A DNA stretch of 64,000 bases. Origin: Anaerolineaceae bacterium (GTDB lineage Bacteria > Chloroflexota > Anaerolineae > Anaerolineales > Anaerolineaceae). Below, one piece after another: positions 9,146-17,784 of this stretch. The stretch covers positions 124,001 to 188,000 of the forward strand of contig JAURZL010000018.1 of the NCBI GenBank assembly GCA_030653365.1, written 5' to 3'. How positions within the stretch are numbered: position 1 is the stretch's first letter; the number at the start of each line of letters is the position of its first letter. Below the pieces are notes generated by a model. That model was given only the letters and a program-made list of their open reading frames with translations. It was not told the DNA's origin and made no database searches. The position numbers were made by a program, and so were the translations under genes.

Positions 9146-10643
9146 AAGAATGTCAGGAATATTATTACATCCAAGCAGTCTCCCCGGTCCAGATGGGATT
9201 GGTGATATAGGCCCGGAGGCTTACGATTGGATTAATTTTCTTGTTCAATCTGGTTGTGAATTATGGCAATTGCTTCCGTTAGGACCAACAGGTTATGGAG
9301 ATTCACCATATCAATGTTTCTCGGCATTTGCAGGAAATCCCTATTTAATAAATTCACTCTTATTGGTGGATGAAGGATTATTGACAATTGATGATTTATC
9401 CGACCGACCCGAATTTCCAGAAAATGCTGTAGATTTTGGACCTGTTATTGAATGGAAATTAAAACTTCTTGATCGAGCCTATAAAAACTACAAGAGTCAA
9501 CAATCATTAGAATTAATTGACTTATTCCAAAAATTTATTATTGATGAACAAGATTGGTTAAATGATTTTTCATTATTCATGGCTATTAAAGAAGTAAATG
9601 GTGGATTGAGTTGGGTAAATTGGAATGACGATCTCCGTAAAAGAGATAAGCAAGCTTTGGTGCGATTCAAAGAGAAGCATCAAGCTCTGATCGGAACACA
9701 TATGTTCCGGCAATTCTTATTCTTTAGACAATGGTCAGCCTTAAAAGCATATGCTAATAATCAAGGGATAAGAATAATAGGTGATATTCCAATTTTTATT
9801 TCTTCCGATTCATCAGATGCCTGGTCAAACCCTGAATTGTTTTATTTTGATGATAATCTTAAACCAACGGTAGTTGCAGGTGTTCCACCAGATTATTTTT
9901 CAATTACCGGTCAACTATGGGGTAATCCATTGTATCGTTGGGATATTCACAAAAAAAGCAAATATCAATGGTGGATTAAGCGAATCAATGCTACTTTAAG
10001 GCTATTTGATTTTATAAGGCTTGATCATTTTCGGGGATTTGTTAATTATTGGGAAGTTCCTGCGGGTAACCCAACTGCTGAGATTGGTAAATGGATTCCA
10101 GGTCCAGGAGCTGATTTCTTTGAAGTAATGCAAAAGGAATTGGGAGTCTTGCCAATCATTGCTGAGGATTTAGGTGAAATTTCTGATGATGTTTATATAT
10201 TACGGGATCAATTTGATCTACCTGGAATGAAAATATGCCAGTTTGCCTTCTCTGGAGACCCAGGTGATCCATTTTTACCCCATAATTATCCGGTGAATTG
10301 TGTTGCTTACTCCGGGACTCATGACAATGATACAGCGTTGGGCTGGTATCAAAATGCCCCGGAAAAAGAACAGGATTTTTGCCGAAGATATCTTGCAAGA
10401 TCAGGTGATAATATTTCTTGGGATATTATTCGATCGGTTTGGACCTCTGCAGCGAGAATTACGATTGCTCCTTTACAGGATTTTTTGGGATTGGGGACTG
10501 AATCACGAATGAACTTTCCAGGAGTTGCCAGCGGCAATTGGAGCTGGAGAGCACTTCCCAATCAAATTGATACTGCATTAGCAGAAAAAATCCATGAACT
10601 AAATTTCCTGTACAGCCGAATATCCATACCGGAAGATGAATGA
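9135..10643 (+). CDS. malQ: 4-alpha-glucanotransferase (GH77)
   Basis: MalQ transfers malto-oligosaccharide segments between glucans and releases glucose; here it would process glycogen or maltodextrins. GH77 motifs are clear: SGILLHPSSLPGPDGIGDIG at the start, ELWQLLPLGPTGYGDSPYQ, GDIPIFIS with YDSSDAW-like sequence, FIRLDHFRGF with the catalytic Asp, AEDLGEIS with the acid/base Glu, and YSGTHDNDT. I place the start at ATG 9135, behind GAGGAG and inside the end of glgC. The length of about 502 residues is normal. Released glucose could feed the polyphosphate glucokinase encoded at 13685. Confidence 0.96.
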   Translation: MKSKRMSGILLHPSSLPGPDGIGDIGPEAYDWINFLVQSGCELWQLLPLGPTGYGDSPYQCFSAFAGNPYLINSLLLVDEGLLTIDDLSDRPEFPENAVDFGPVIEWKLKLLDRAYKNYKSQQSLELIDLFQKFIIDEQDWLNDFSLFMAIKEVNGGLSWVNWNDDLRKRDKQALVRFKEKHQALIGTHMFRQFLFFRQWSALKAYANNQGIRIIGDIPIFISSDSSDAWSNPELFYFDDNLKPTVVAGVPPDYFSITGQLWGNPLYRWDIHKKSKYQWWIKRINATLRLFDFIRLDHFRGFVNYWEVPAGNPTAEIGKWIPGPGADFFEVMQKELGVLPIIAEDLGEISDDVYILRDQFDLPGMKICQFAFSGDPGDPFLPHNYPVNCVAYSGTHDNDTALGWYQNAPEKEQDFCRRYLARSGDNISWDIIRSVWTSAARITIAPLQDFLGLGTESRMNFPGVASGNWSWRALPNQIDTALAEKIHELNFLYSRISIPEDE

Positions 10644-10652
10644 CAAAACTTG

Positions 10653-11594
10653 TTAATTCTGATCTGCCCTTTTTTGATTTAAGAATGTGACTAGAAAAAT
10701 TCCTGTTATTATCAAAAATCCACCAAGAAACTCCAATACGCTTGGTATCTCTTTTAGGAATAAAAAGGCTAAAAGAATCGTTCCGACAGGTTCACCAATT
10801 AAAGCGATAGACACAAATGCTGCAGGAAGATGACCTAAAGCCCAATTAAAGATGGAATGCCCTAATAATTGTGGAACAAGACCTAATAAAAACATCCAAA
10901 AGTATGAATTTTTTGAATAACCAATTAAATTCAGGCCTGAACCATAGGTAATAATGAGAAGAATGATAGCAGAAAACAAATATACATAAAAAATGTACAA
11001 AATCAACGGCATTCTTGATCTAACTTTCCTGCCAACCATCATATATCCGGCCGCCATCCATGCCCCAATTAATGCCAGAAAATTTCCAAAAACAGAATTC
11101 TTATCAACCGTAAGTCTTAAATCCTCGCATTGGATTATGGTTTCTGATGAGAATGAACATTGATTACTAATCGCTACCAGACTGCTTCCAATGATTGCCA
11201 GTATCAAACCAATCCAAATACTGGAATTATTCTTTTCTTTCAAGAAAATTGGTGAAAATAAAGCCACCCAAAGCGGTGTTGTTGTGACAATAACAACGGA
11301 ACTTGCAATACTTGTATATTCCAACGAGGTTATCCAGGCTGCAAAATGAATCGCAAGAAATAATCCTGATAATAATAAAAGGGATAATTCTCTTTTGGAA
11401 ATTTCAAATATTTGATTTCTAAATTGAAAGAAGGCAATAGGACTGATAACAATCACTGCGGTTAGTAAACGAATTGTTGCTATGACAAGCGAAGGAGCTC
11501 CAGATTGTGCAAATCTTATGAAAATTGAAGCTGTAGAAACAGCCAGGATTCCTAAGAACAAACCAATTAAAGGGTACGTTTTTTCTTTGATCAT
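10653..11594 (-). CDS. EamA/DMT family transporter
   Basis: This is a ten-helix membrane protein of the drug/metabolite transporter superfamily, with two EamA repeats. The first spans about residues 8-140 and contains the repeat hallmark RFAQSGAPSLVIATIRLL. The second contains PQLLGHSIFNWALGHLPAA and ALIGEPVGTILLAFLFLKE, a strong match to the second half of EamA proteins. Substrate cannot be read from sequence. I chose ATG at 11594; an upstream TTG at 11666 would add 24 residues and run through a plus-strand promoter. It is convergent with malQ and divergent from the ferredoxin gene. Confidence 0.88.
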   Translation of the reverse strand: MIKEKTYPLIGLFLGILAVSTASIFIRFAQSGAPSLVIATIRLLTAVIVISPIAFFQFRNQIFEISKRELSLLLLSGLFLAIHFAAWITSLEYTSIASSVVIVTTTPLWVALFSPIFLKEKNNSSIWIGLILAIIGSSLVAISNQCSFSSETIIQCEDLRLTVDKNSVFGNFLALIGAWMAAGYMMVGRKVRSRMPLILYIFYVYLFSAIILLIITYGSGLNLIGYSKNSYFWMFLLGLVPQLLGHSIFNWALGHLPAAFVSIALIGEPVGTILLAFLFLKEIPSVLEFLGGFLIITGIFLVTFLNQKRADQN

Positions 11595-11616
11595 ATAATT
11601 CGGGTTTCTACTTTGC

Positions 11617-11644
11617 TTGACAAAAATATGTTGCTTGATAAAAT
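11617..11644 (+). promoter_or_regulatory. Sigma-70-type promoter of the ferredoxin gene
   Basis: A perfect -35 box TTGACA (11617-11622), a 16-nt spacer and a -10 box TAAAAT (11639-11644) lie in the divergent gap. Predicted start is near 11651, giving a 5' leader of about 118 nt before the ferredoxin ATG. No riboswitch-like fold was recognised in that leader. Confidence 0.65.
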
Positions 11645-11768
11645 GAAATTGGAATTGATTTGCCAAATTTTATCATCTTAATCATAACTGAAGTGTCGAA
11701 AAAACTCTCCAATTAATGAATATCTCGAAGTAAGTTAAGTTAGAAAAAATAATTTTTAGGAGGAAAAA

Positions 11769-12179
11769 ATGACCCATGTAATAACTAGTTTATGTTTGCG
11801 TGATGGTGGCTGTGTGACTGTTTGTCCAGTTGAATGTATTGTGCCTGGAAAACCAGAGGATCAATATCCCTGGTATTACATTGATCCTGATACTTGTATT
11901 GACTGCGGAGCCTGCGTTCCCGAATGTCCATTTGAATCAATATTCCCGGAAGATGAAGTTCCCGCACCATATATAGCAAAAGGTGGAGAAAAAATCTCTA
12001 TGCCGGTAGGAACTCCAGGATTTGAGGAAGTTTATGATGGAACCAATCATGATGGGGAAGCAGTTCACCTGGAAGGCATAAAAACATTAGAAGCCGGTGA
12101 AGAAGTAGATTTGACTCCTGATACAGAAGCAAATGCGAAATACTTTACTGATGGTCCTGGTTATAGTACAGCAGGATAA
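11769..12179 (+). CDS. Seven-iron-type ferredoxin with C-terminal extension
   Basis: This is a small electron carrier. Cysteines fall at residues 9, 15, 19, 23 and then 43, 46, 49, 53 (CIDCGACVPECP). This matches 7Fe ferredoxins, in which one [3Fe-4S] cluster is held by the first, second and last of the ligands (here 9, 15, 53) and one [4Fe-4S] cluster by 19, 43, 46 and 49; the cysteine that would convert the 3Fe site to 4Fe is absent (Asp12 region). About 75 extra acidic residues follow the cluster domain. AGGAGGA lies directly before the ATG. It is flanked by its own promoter and terminator, so it is probably monocistronic and strongly expressed. The cluster assignment is by analogy with the family. 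Confidence 0.9.
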   Translation: MTHVITSLCLRDGGCVTVCPVECIVPGKPEDQYPWYYIDPDTCIDCGACVPECPFESIFPEDEVPAPYIAKGGEKISMPVGTPGFEEVYDGTNHDGEAVHLEGIKTLEAGEEVDLTPDTEANAKYFTDGPGYSTAG

Positions 12180-12200
12180 TGTTTTTCAATGATGAGAATC

Positions 12201-12230
12201 AGAGGAAGTCAGATGACTTCCTCTTTTTTA
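12201..12230 (+). terminator. Rho-independent terminator after the ferredoxin gene
   Basis: A perfect inverted repeat GAGGAAGTCA / TGACTTCCTC (12202-12211 and 12214-12223) is followed by a run of six T. It ends the ferredoxin transcript. Confidence 0.85.
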
Positions 12231-12259
12231 TCTAACTAGTTACAAAAGGAACAAATCAA

Positions 12260-13693
12260 ATGGAAGATTATCGAATTGAAAAAGATTCATTAGGTCCCCT
12301 CGAGGTTTCAACATTTGCTTATTATGGGGTTCAAACCCAAAGAGCAATTGTAAATTTTCCCATTTCCGGAATGAAACCATACAAAGCATTCATTTGGTCT
12401 ATGGCTGCCATAAAGAAAGCTGCCGCAAAAGTACATCTGGATTTAAACCTTCTTCCAGAAGATTTAGCCAAGGCGATCATCCAGGCAGGTGATGAAGTAA
12501 TGATGGGCGAATGGAATGATCAATTTGTTGTTGACCCATTTCAAGCAGGTGCCGGTACCAGCCACAATATGAATACAAACGAAGTCATCGCAAACAGGGC
12601 TACAGAAATCCTTGGAGGACAATTAGGAGAATATAAAGTAAATCCCAATGATCATGTGAATATGGGGCAATCAACCAATGATACGATTCCGACAGCGATC
12701 AGGTTGGGCTGTCTTTGGAGATTGGATGAATTACTGCAAACCATCAACCTCCTTATTTCAGCTCTGAGAGAAAAATCAATCGAATTTGACCATATAGTCA
12801 AATCTGGAAGGACTCATCTGCAAGATGCTGTACCTGTTCGATTAGGTCAGGAATTCGCTGCTTATGCCCGAGCAATTGAACGGGATGCTGAGAGAATTAA
12901 TAGGTCTACGGAAGGTCTCAGAAGACTTGGAATTGGTGGAACTGCCACAGGTTCTGGACTGAACGCACATAAAGAATATCATCCACGGATGGTTGAAGAA
13001 TTAAAACGTATTACAAATCTTGATCTCAGCACCTCTGATGACTTGTTTGAATCGATGCAATCTATGGCAGATATGGTCGATTTCTCTTCTTCATTAAGAA
13101 CGTTGGCTGTATCCTTAACAAGAATTGCCAATGATTTTCGATTGTTATCATCCGGACCGGCTACCGGATTGGATGAAATCCGTCTACCACCAGTTCAACC
13201 AGGATCGAGTATCATGCCAGGAAAGGTCAATCCAGTTCTGGCAGAAATGTTGAATATGGCAATGTTTCATGTGATCGGAAATGATACAACTGTCAGTCTT
13301 GCAGCACAAGCTGGCCAACTAGAATTGAATGTTATGATGCCAATAATTGCCCACAATTTATTCGAAATGATGCATGTCATGATTGGCAGCATCAATGCTT
13401 TTACGACAAAATGTGTGGTAGGAATTACAGTCAATGTTACAAAAGCTGAAGGATGGTTGGAAAAAAACTCTATCCTTGTCACGGCATTAAATCCATTAAT
13501 TGGATATCAGGTTGGTGCAGATTTGGTAAAAGAATCAATTTCAAGAAATATGACGATTCGAGAACTAGCTTTGGAAAAAGTACAGCTTGGATTATTATTT
13601 AATAAGAATACACAAAAACCATTGAATGAATCGGACATCACAAATGTTTTTAGTGATTTAAGGAAATTTACTGAGGGTGGAATATTATCCTGA
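12260..13693 (+). CDS. aspA: Aspartate ammonia-lyase / class II fumarase superfamily, aspartase-like
   Basis: This is a cytoplasmic homotetrameric lyase of the fumarase/aspartase superfamily. Aspartase releases ammonia and fumarate from aspartate; fumarase hydrates fumarate. Seen: AYYGVQTQRA, GAGTSHNMNTNEVIANRA, NPNDHVNMGQSTND, SGRTHLQDAVPVRLGQEF and the signature loop GSSIMPGKVNP. GTSHNMN, rather than the fumarase form GTQSNMN, and VNPNDHVN favour aspartase. Length is 477 residues. Its last bases overlap the end of ppgK on the opposite strand. The superfamily is certain, the substrate moderately so, and a fumarase role is the main alternative. Confidence 0.85.
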   Translation: MEDYRIEKDSLGPLEVSTFAYYGVQTQRAIVNFPISGMKPYKAFIWSMAAIKKAAAKVHLDLNLLPEDLAKAIIQAGDEVMMGEWNDQFVVDPFQAGAGTSHNMNTNEVIANRATEILGGQLGEYKVNPNDHVNMGQSTNDTIPTAIRLGCLWRLDELLQTINLLISALREKSIEFDHIVKSGRTHLQDAVPVRLGQEFAAYARAIERDAERINRSTEGLRRLGIGGTATGSGLNAHKEYHPRMVEELKRITNLDLSTSDDLFESMQSMADMVDFSSSLRTLAVSLTRIANDFRLLSSGPATGLDEIRLPPVQPGSSIMPGKVNPVLAEMLNMAMFHVIGNDTTVSLAAQAGQLELNVMMPIIAHNLFEMMHVMIGSINAFTTKCVVGITVNVTKAEGWLEKNSILVTALNPLIGYQVGADLVKESISRNMTIRELALEKVQLGLLFNKNTQKPLNESDITNVFSDLRKFTEGGILS

Positions 13694-14437
13694 TCCCTCA
13701 AATTGTTCTTTAGCGTAAATTGCAGCACCAATTATGCCGGCTTGGTTTAATAACATAGCTGGCATAATTTTTGTTTTGATGGTTAGGTTACCTGCATATT
13801 TTTCAAACTTCTTGCTTACGCCTCCACCAATAACAAACAAATCCGGCGAAAACAATCCTTCAAGTGTAACCAATAATTCATCTATTCTTTCACCCCATTT
13901 TTTCCAGGATAATTCTTCCTTTTGCCGAACAGCATCCGATGCTCTGTGTTCAGCATCTTTTCCACGAATTTTAAGATGTCCAAATTCTGTGTTCGGGACT
14001 AATACTCCATCTGAAAAGATTGCAGATCCTATGCCTGTTCCAATCGTTAATAGAATCACAACTCCTTTTTGATACTCCTGACCGATTCCAAATTTCATTT
14101 CAGCAATTCCTGCGGCATCGGCATCATTCAAACTAAATATTTGATTTCCGGATTCTTGTGAAAGCAACACATTAATATTCTGTCCTATCCAATTTTTTGA
14201 GATATTTGCAGCTGAGAGCACAATTCCATGCTGAACGATTGAGGGAAAACCAACCCCAACGGGTCCTGTATATTGGAAATGTTGACAAATTTTGTGCATC
14301 GTTATGGAAACATCCTTAGGTTCTGCTCCTTCAGGAGTATCAATACGAAAACGGTCAGTGATTAATTTTCCTGATACTGTATCAACAATCGCACCTTTAA
14401 TGCCTGATCCGCCTACATCTAGACCTAGATATTCCAT
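13685..14437 (-). CDS. ppgK: Polyphosphate glucokinase (ROK family)
   Basis: PPGK phosphorylates glucose to glucose 6-phosphate using inorganic polyphosphate. The N-terminal phosphate motif GLDVGGSGIKGAIVD is present, then VGVGFPSIV, NDADAAGIAE with the catalytic Asp, LLTIGTGIGSAIFSDG and NTEFGHL. The C-terminal block ELSWKKWGERIDELL followed by LFSPDLFVIGGGVSKK is distinctive of polyphosphate-type enzymes rather than ATP-ROK kinases. Length 250 is normal. ATG 14437 is preceded by GGAG. It ends the minus-strand operon after mltG (9-base gap) and would capture glucose freed by MalQ. Confidence 0.93.
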   Translation of the reverse strand: MEYLGLDVGGSGIKGAIVDTVSGKLITDRFRIDTPEGAEPKDVSITMHKICQHFQYTGPVGVGFPSIVQHGIVLSAANISKNWIGQNINVLLSQESGNQIFSLNDADAAGIAEMKFGIGQEYQKGVVILLTIGTGIGSAIFSDGVLVPNTEFGHLKIRGKDAEHRASDAVRQKEELSWKKWGERIDELLVTLEGLFSPDLFVIGGGVSKKFEKYAGNLTIKTKIMPAMLLNQAGIIGAAIYAKEQFEGSG

Positions 14438-14446
14438 TTTTTCTCC

Positions 14447-15589
14447 TTATGGACAACCATTCGCAAGGTGTTCTTCATATGTTTCTGCAAAATTATGTCT
14501 TCCAGAACCATCACACCGGGCACGAAAATAATAATAAGTTGATTCTGCAGGGAAAGCAACTGATTGAATAGCTGTGATACTTGGATTACAAATCGGATGG
14601 GGAGGTAATCCATTATAAATATAGGTATTGAAGGGTGAATCAATTCGCAAATCTTGTAAGGATAAAGGATTTGTCCACCAGGTTGCCTGAGTTATGTTAT
14701 ATCCAGCAGCATATTGCACGGTTGGATCACTATCCAATTTCATACCAATTGCATATCGGTTCAAAAATACAGACGCGATCATTGGCATTTCATCATTGAC
14801 AATTGCTTCTCTTTCAACAATTGAAGCAAAAATTAATGCTTCGTGTAAAGTCAACCCCTGATTTTCAAACGCTTGAGCAAATTCGGAGAAAATAATCTCT
14901 CTAAATTTATCGAGTATATTTAGAATAAGATCCTGAGAAGAAATTTCTCTATCAACCAGATATTCACCTGGATATAAATAGCCTTCCAGGGAATCTAAAT
15001 TTTCAAATCCTGGGGGAAGCCAATCTGGAGACGGGTTGTTTACCATGGCAAGAAATTCATCAGGGTTAATTGCCAGACCTGAGTTCTGAAGTGTCAAGGC
15101 TACTTCTTCCACTCGCCAGCCAGGTAAAATAATAAACCGGACTTTATCAGGAATTGGATTGGTGATTTTTTCTGCAATCTCAATCCCATTCATTTCAGGT
15201 GTTATTCGAAAATAACCAGATTGAACTCTCCGATCAAAACCCCGGTAAATTAAATAATCCTTAAAAATATCAGAATCGATTATTAGTTCGTTCATCTTTA
15301 ATCTGTAAGAAATCTGACCAACTGTCTCTCCGGGAAGAATTTCGAAGAAATAATCATCAGCCAAATTATTCTGATCTTCCAATAATATTTCTCCGGTTAA
15401 ATAAATTTTTGTTGTATACAATATCTTTTTGTCAAAGGAAAGAGTCTTTTCAGGTTCACCAAATAGAAGAATAACTTCTTTATTAATGCTATTGGATAAC
15501 CAAATTAATCCAATCAAAAGACCTGTAAAGCTGAAAATAAATAAAAAAACTAAACAACTTTGAATACGGTTCTTTTTATTTTTTGTCAT
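14447..15589 (-). CDS. mltG: Endolytic murein transglycosylase MltG
   Basis: MltG is a membrane-anchored lytic transglycosylase that cuts nascent peptidoglycan strands and ends glycan synthesis. A single membrane segment lies at residues about 12-32. A LysM-like region follows (LPGETVGQISYRLKMNELI), and the YceG domain contains LEGYLYPGEY, the catalytic Glu in FASIVEREAIV and MIASVFLNR, with DSDPTVQYA near the end. Length 380 is normal. Its ATG overlaps the ruvX stop (ATGA). It implies a peptidoglycan cell wall, which also fits ftsZ. Confidence 0.94.
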   Translation of the reverse strand: MTKNKKNRIQSCLVFLFIFSFTGLLIGLIWLSNSINKEVILLFGEPEKTLSFDKKILYTTKIYLTGEILLEDQNNLADDYFFEILPGETVGQISYRLKMNELIIDSDIFKDYLIYRGFDRRVQSGYFRITPEMNGIEIAEKITNPIPDKVRFIILPGWRVEEVALTLQNSGLAINPDEFLAMVNNPSPDWLPPGFENLDSLEGYLYPGEYLVDREISSQDLILNILDKFREIIFSEFAQAFENQGLTLHEALIFASIVEREAIVNDEMPMIASVFLNRYAIGMKLDSDPTVQYAAGYNITQATWWTNPLSLQDLRIDSPFNTYIYNGLPPHPICNPSITAIQSVAFPAESTYYYFRARCDGSGRHNFAETYEEHLANGCP

Positions 15590-16050
15590 CTATTCTCCAA
15601 ACCCTGATTTGGAAATTGTAAATTTCTGGGTAATGAATCGAGATATGATTGTAAAATTATTGTTGCAGCCAGGTCATCCATGTGGGAATGATGTTTTTTC
15701 TTTTTTATTTTCATTATTTTGCGAGTCTCTCTGGCTATTTTTGTGCTCTCATGTTCGTCCCATAAAATAACTGGGATTTCTGTCAATTGCATAATGACTT
15801 CAGCCAGTCTGGCTGATTTTCTGCCAGATGGATTTGGTTGTCCATCAATATAAAAAGCTTGACCGACAATAATCAAACAAACTGAATTTTCCACGGCAAT
15901 TGAAATAATTTTTTCTGCATCTTTTTCACGTTGAACATGTTTAATAACCATAAGAGGGTTAGCGATAGTACCAGTCGGATCACTGATCGCCAACCCAATT
16001 CTTTCTGAACCGAAATCAACAGCAAGAATCCGTGTAAAATCTTTATCCAT
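15586..16050 (-). CDS. ruvX: RuvX/YqgF Holliday-junction resolvase-like nuclease
   Basis: RuvX/YqgF has an RNase H-like fold and is linked to 16S pre-rRNA 5' end maturation and to Holliday-junction cleavage in different bacteria. Acidic active-site residues are in AVDFGSERIGLAISD near the start, in the VILWDEHESTKIA segment and in HMDDLAATIIL at the end. Start is taken as ATG 16050; a TTG at 16053 is in frame. It overlaps the upstream membrane-protein gene by 8 bases and mltG by 4, the usual mltG-ruvX partnership. Confidence 0.93.
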   Translation of the reverse strand: MDKDFTRILAVDFGSERIGLAISDPTGTIANPLMVIKHVQREKDAEKIISIAVENSVCLIIVGQAFYIDGQPNPSGRKSARLAEVIMQLTEIPVILWDEHESTKIARETRKIMKIKKKKHHSHMDDLAATIILQSYLDSLPRNLQFPNQGLENR

Positions 16051-17542
16051 CAATCACCACCGTAATTTGATATGGTAGAAATGGTAAAAAATTCATAAAT
16101 TTCGGAAAAATCTCAAAAACAGGTTCCTTCTGTAAGGGAATTTCGTCCATAATAATCGCAGATGCCTGGGATTTGCTCTTCCCGATTATTTTTTTTATTA
16201 TCTCTTGCTGATCAATTTTTGAAATTATTTTTCTGCTTGCAGATGCATTCCATTTGACCTTATTATTGGAATATTCGATGGAGTTTTCGTTAAGTTGATA
16301 ATTAATCGAATCAACAACAGGTAAAAATTGAGATGATAGATTCGCATTTAATGCCAGTTCAATTGATTTATCAACATCCTCTTTCAGAATGATCCAGGCA
16401 GAATAAATCACCTTTAATTTCAAGACGTGCCTTTCAGCTGGGTTACCAACCTCAGGTAACCTTTCTTCGGAGATTATCAGTTTTACTACGATCGAATCTT
16501 TCGGTATCAACAATGCCTGTGGGTATGAATTTTGGATCTCATTAATTACATCATCATACATCTTTTTTATTAGTTCATTTTTTAATCGGGAATAATCTCC
16601 TTCCGTCGGGGAAAATGTTTTAATATCGACCCCACCAGTCATAGCTTTATCGTTGATTACTGTTACATTTCCACCCAAATCACTTTCAATCGCATTGATA
16701 GCGCCAGAAGGAATATTTCCAATAATGCCACCCTGCAAACAAATCACAGAAACATTGATGGTTGATTCAATCCCTGGATCAAGATTTACTTCCTTTGTAG
16801 TTTGAAATCTGACAAACGGTTCATTCGTTGTCCTAACGATTGTCCCGCTAGGAATTGTGATTTCTCTATCTGATAAATTTCTAAATGTTACCTCTCCGTT
16901 CGCATTCTTTTCTGGAATTCGAATAATTCCGGTACTTTCCCCCTCCAATTGGCTCTCCAGCTCAATTTCAACCACACTGGCTGGAATAGCTCCGGTAATA
17001 GTAGACTGCATGATGGATAAATCTGATCTAAAATCCATATTTATGTCTTGATCGTTTTGAACTGGCGCAATTGTTACCGTTGCTGAAGGAATAAAAATAA
17101 AAATTATCAATAAAAATGAGAGGATACTTGTAACAAAAAGAATCCAACGAATGGTTGATGGAATTTCTTTCAACGCTTTTTTGGAATTTTCTAAATATTC
17201 CAAATTTAATGGTTGGCGGACTTTCTCCATTTTCAAAATCGACCGGTTTATAAATTTTGGTTTCCTCCATGGCCTTTTTTGAGCTTCTGGGATACTTCCA
17301 AATGTTGATACGCCGAGATCTTGCATTTGCCTTCTAATAACTGGATCATCCGTGACAACAGATAATTGAGTTCCAATTTCTTCTGCTGCTCTTAATATCA
17401 AAATGATTTCCATAAATTTTAATCTTATCTGACTGGTATTTGGCCAAATAAGTAACACACGTTGGGTTTTACTCCACCCAATTTTATCTTTTATGGAAAT
17501 TACATTATCGTATGTTTCAAGCTGCAAAATTGTTGTTTTCAT
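16043..17542 (-). CDS. Membrane protein with baseplate-J-like extracellular region
   Basis: The cytoplasmic part (residues 1 to about 130) looks like a small Rossmann-type domain (RVLLIWPN, EIILILRAAEEIGTQLSVVTDD, IRRQMQDLGV). One membrane segment follows at about 131-152. The long outer part has repeats such as ANGEVTFRNLSDREITIPSG and VRTTNEPFVRFQTTKEV, which resemble phage baseplate J/gp47 proteins and are often annotated that way in Chloroflexota. No other phage gene is nearby, so it looks like a resident cell-envelope protein. It heads the operon with ruvX, mltG and ppgK, which suggests an envelope or cell-wall role (inference). Confidence 0.68.
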   Translation of the reverse strand: MKTTILQLETYDNVISIKDKIGWSKTQRVLLIWPNTSQIRLKFMEIILILRAAEEIGTQLSVVTDDPVIRRQMQDLGVSTFGSIPEAQKRPWRKPKFINRSILKMEKVRQPLNLEYLENSKKALKEIPSTIRWILFVTSILSFLLIIFIFIPSATVTIAPVQNDQDINMDFRSDLSIMQSTITGAIPASVVEIELESQLEGESTGIIRIPEKNANGEVTFRNLSDREITIPSGTIVRTTNEPFVRFQTTKEVNLDPGIESTINVSVICLQGGIIGNIPSGAINAIESDLGGNVTVINDKAMTGGVDIKTFSPTEGDYSRLKNELIKKMYDDVINEIQNSYPQALLIPKDSIVVKLIISEERLPEVGNPAERHVLKLKVIYSAWIILKEDVDKSIELALNANLSSQFLPVVDSINYQLNENSIEYSNNKVKWNASASRKIISKIDQQEIIKKIIGKSKSQASAIIMDEIPLQKEPVFEIFPKFMNFLPFLPYQITVVIDG

Positions 17543-17580
17543 AAATCAATATAGATTATAAATGAACAATAAGAACTTCT

Positions 17581-17665
17581 TGTACCTTTTTAATTATTGG
17601 TGGTCAGGGAGTTTTTTGGGATGATACCTGCCAAAAACACCTGACTTCCCCGATTATTAAATAAG
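17581..17665 (+). repeat. Dispersed intergenic repeat, copy 1
   Basis: It shares the run TGGTCAGGGAGT, a GATGATACC centre, CCAAAAACACC and CCCCGATTATT with the other copies. GTCAGG (17603-17608) can pair with CCTGAC (17640-17645). It lies between divergent genes, pointing toward the plus-strand lipoprotein gene. Confidence 0.7.
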
Positions 17666-17784
17666 AGTCAACTTAACTTTGAAATCGGTTAATAGCACAT
17701 CTGGTACTTGGAAGATAGTTTTTTTTATTATACATAATGTATTTCATCACAAATACTAGACTATAATAAGCTCAAGGAAGATGG

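Noticed and set aside
16043-17542. Prophage remnant based on the baseplate-like repeats
   Set aside because: Flanking genes are housekeeping, overlap in an operon and share base composition; there is no integrase, capsid, tail or attachment site.
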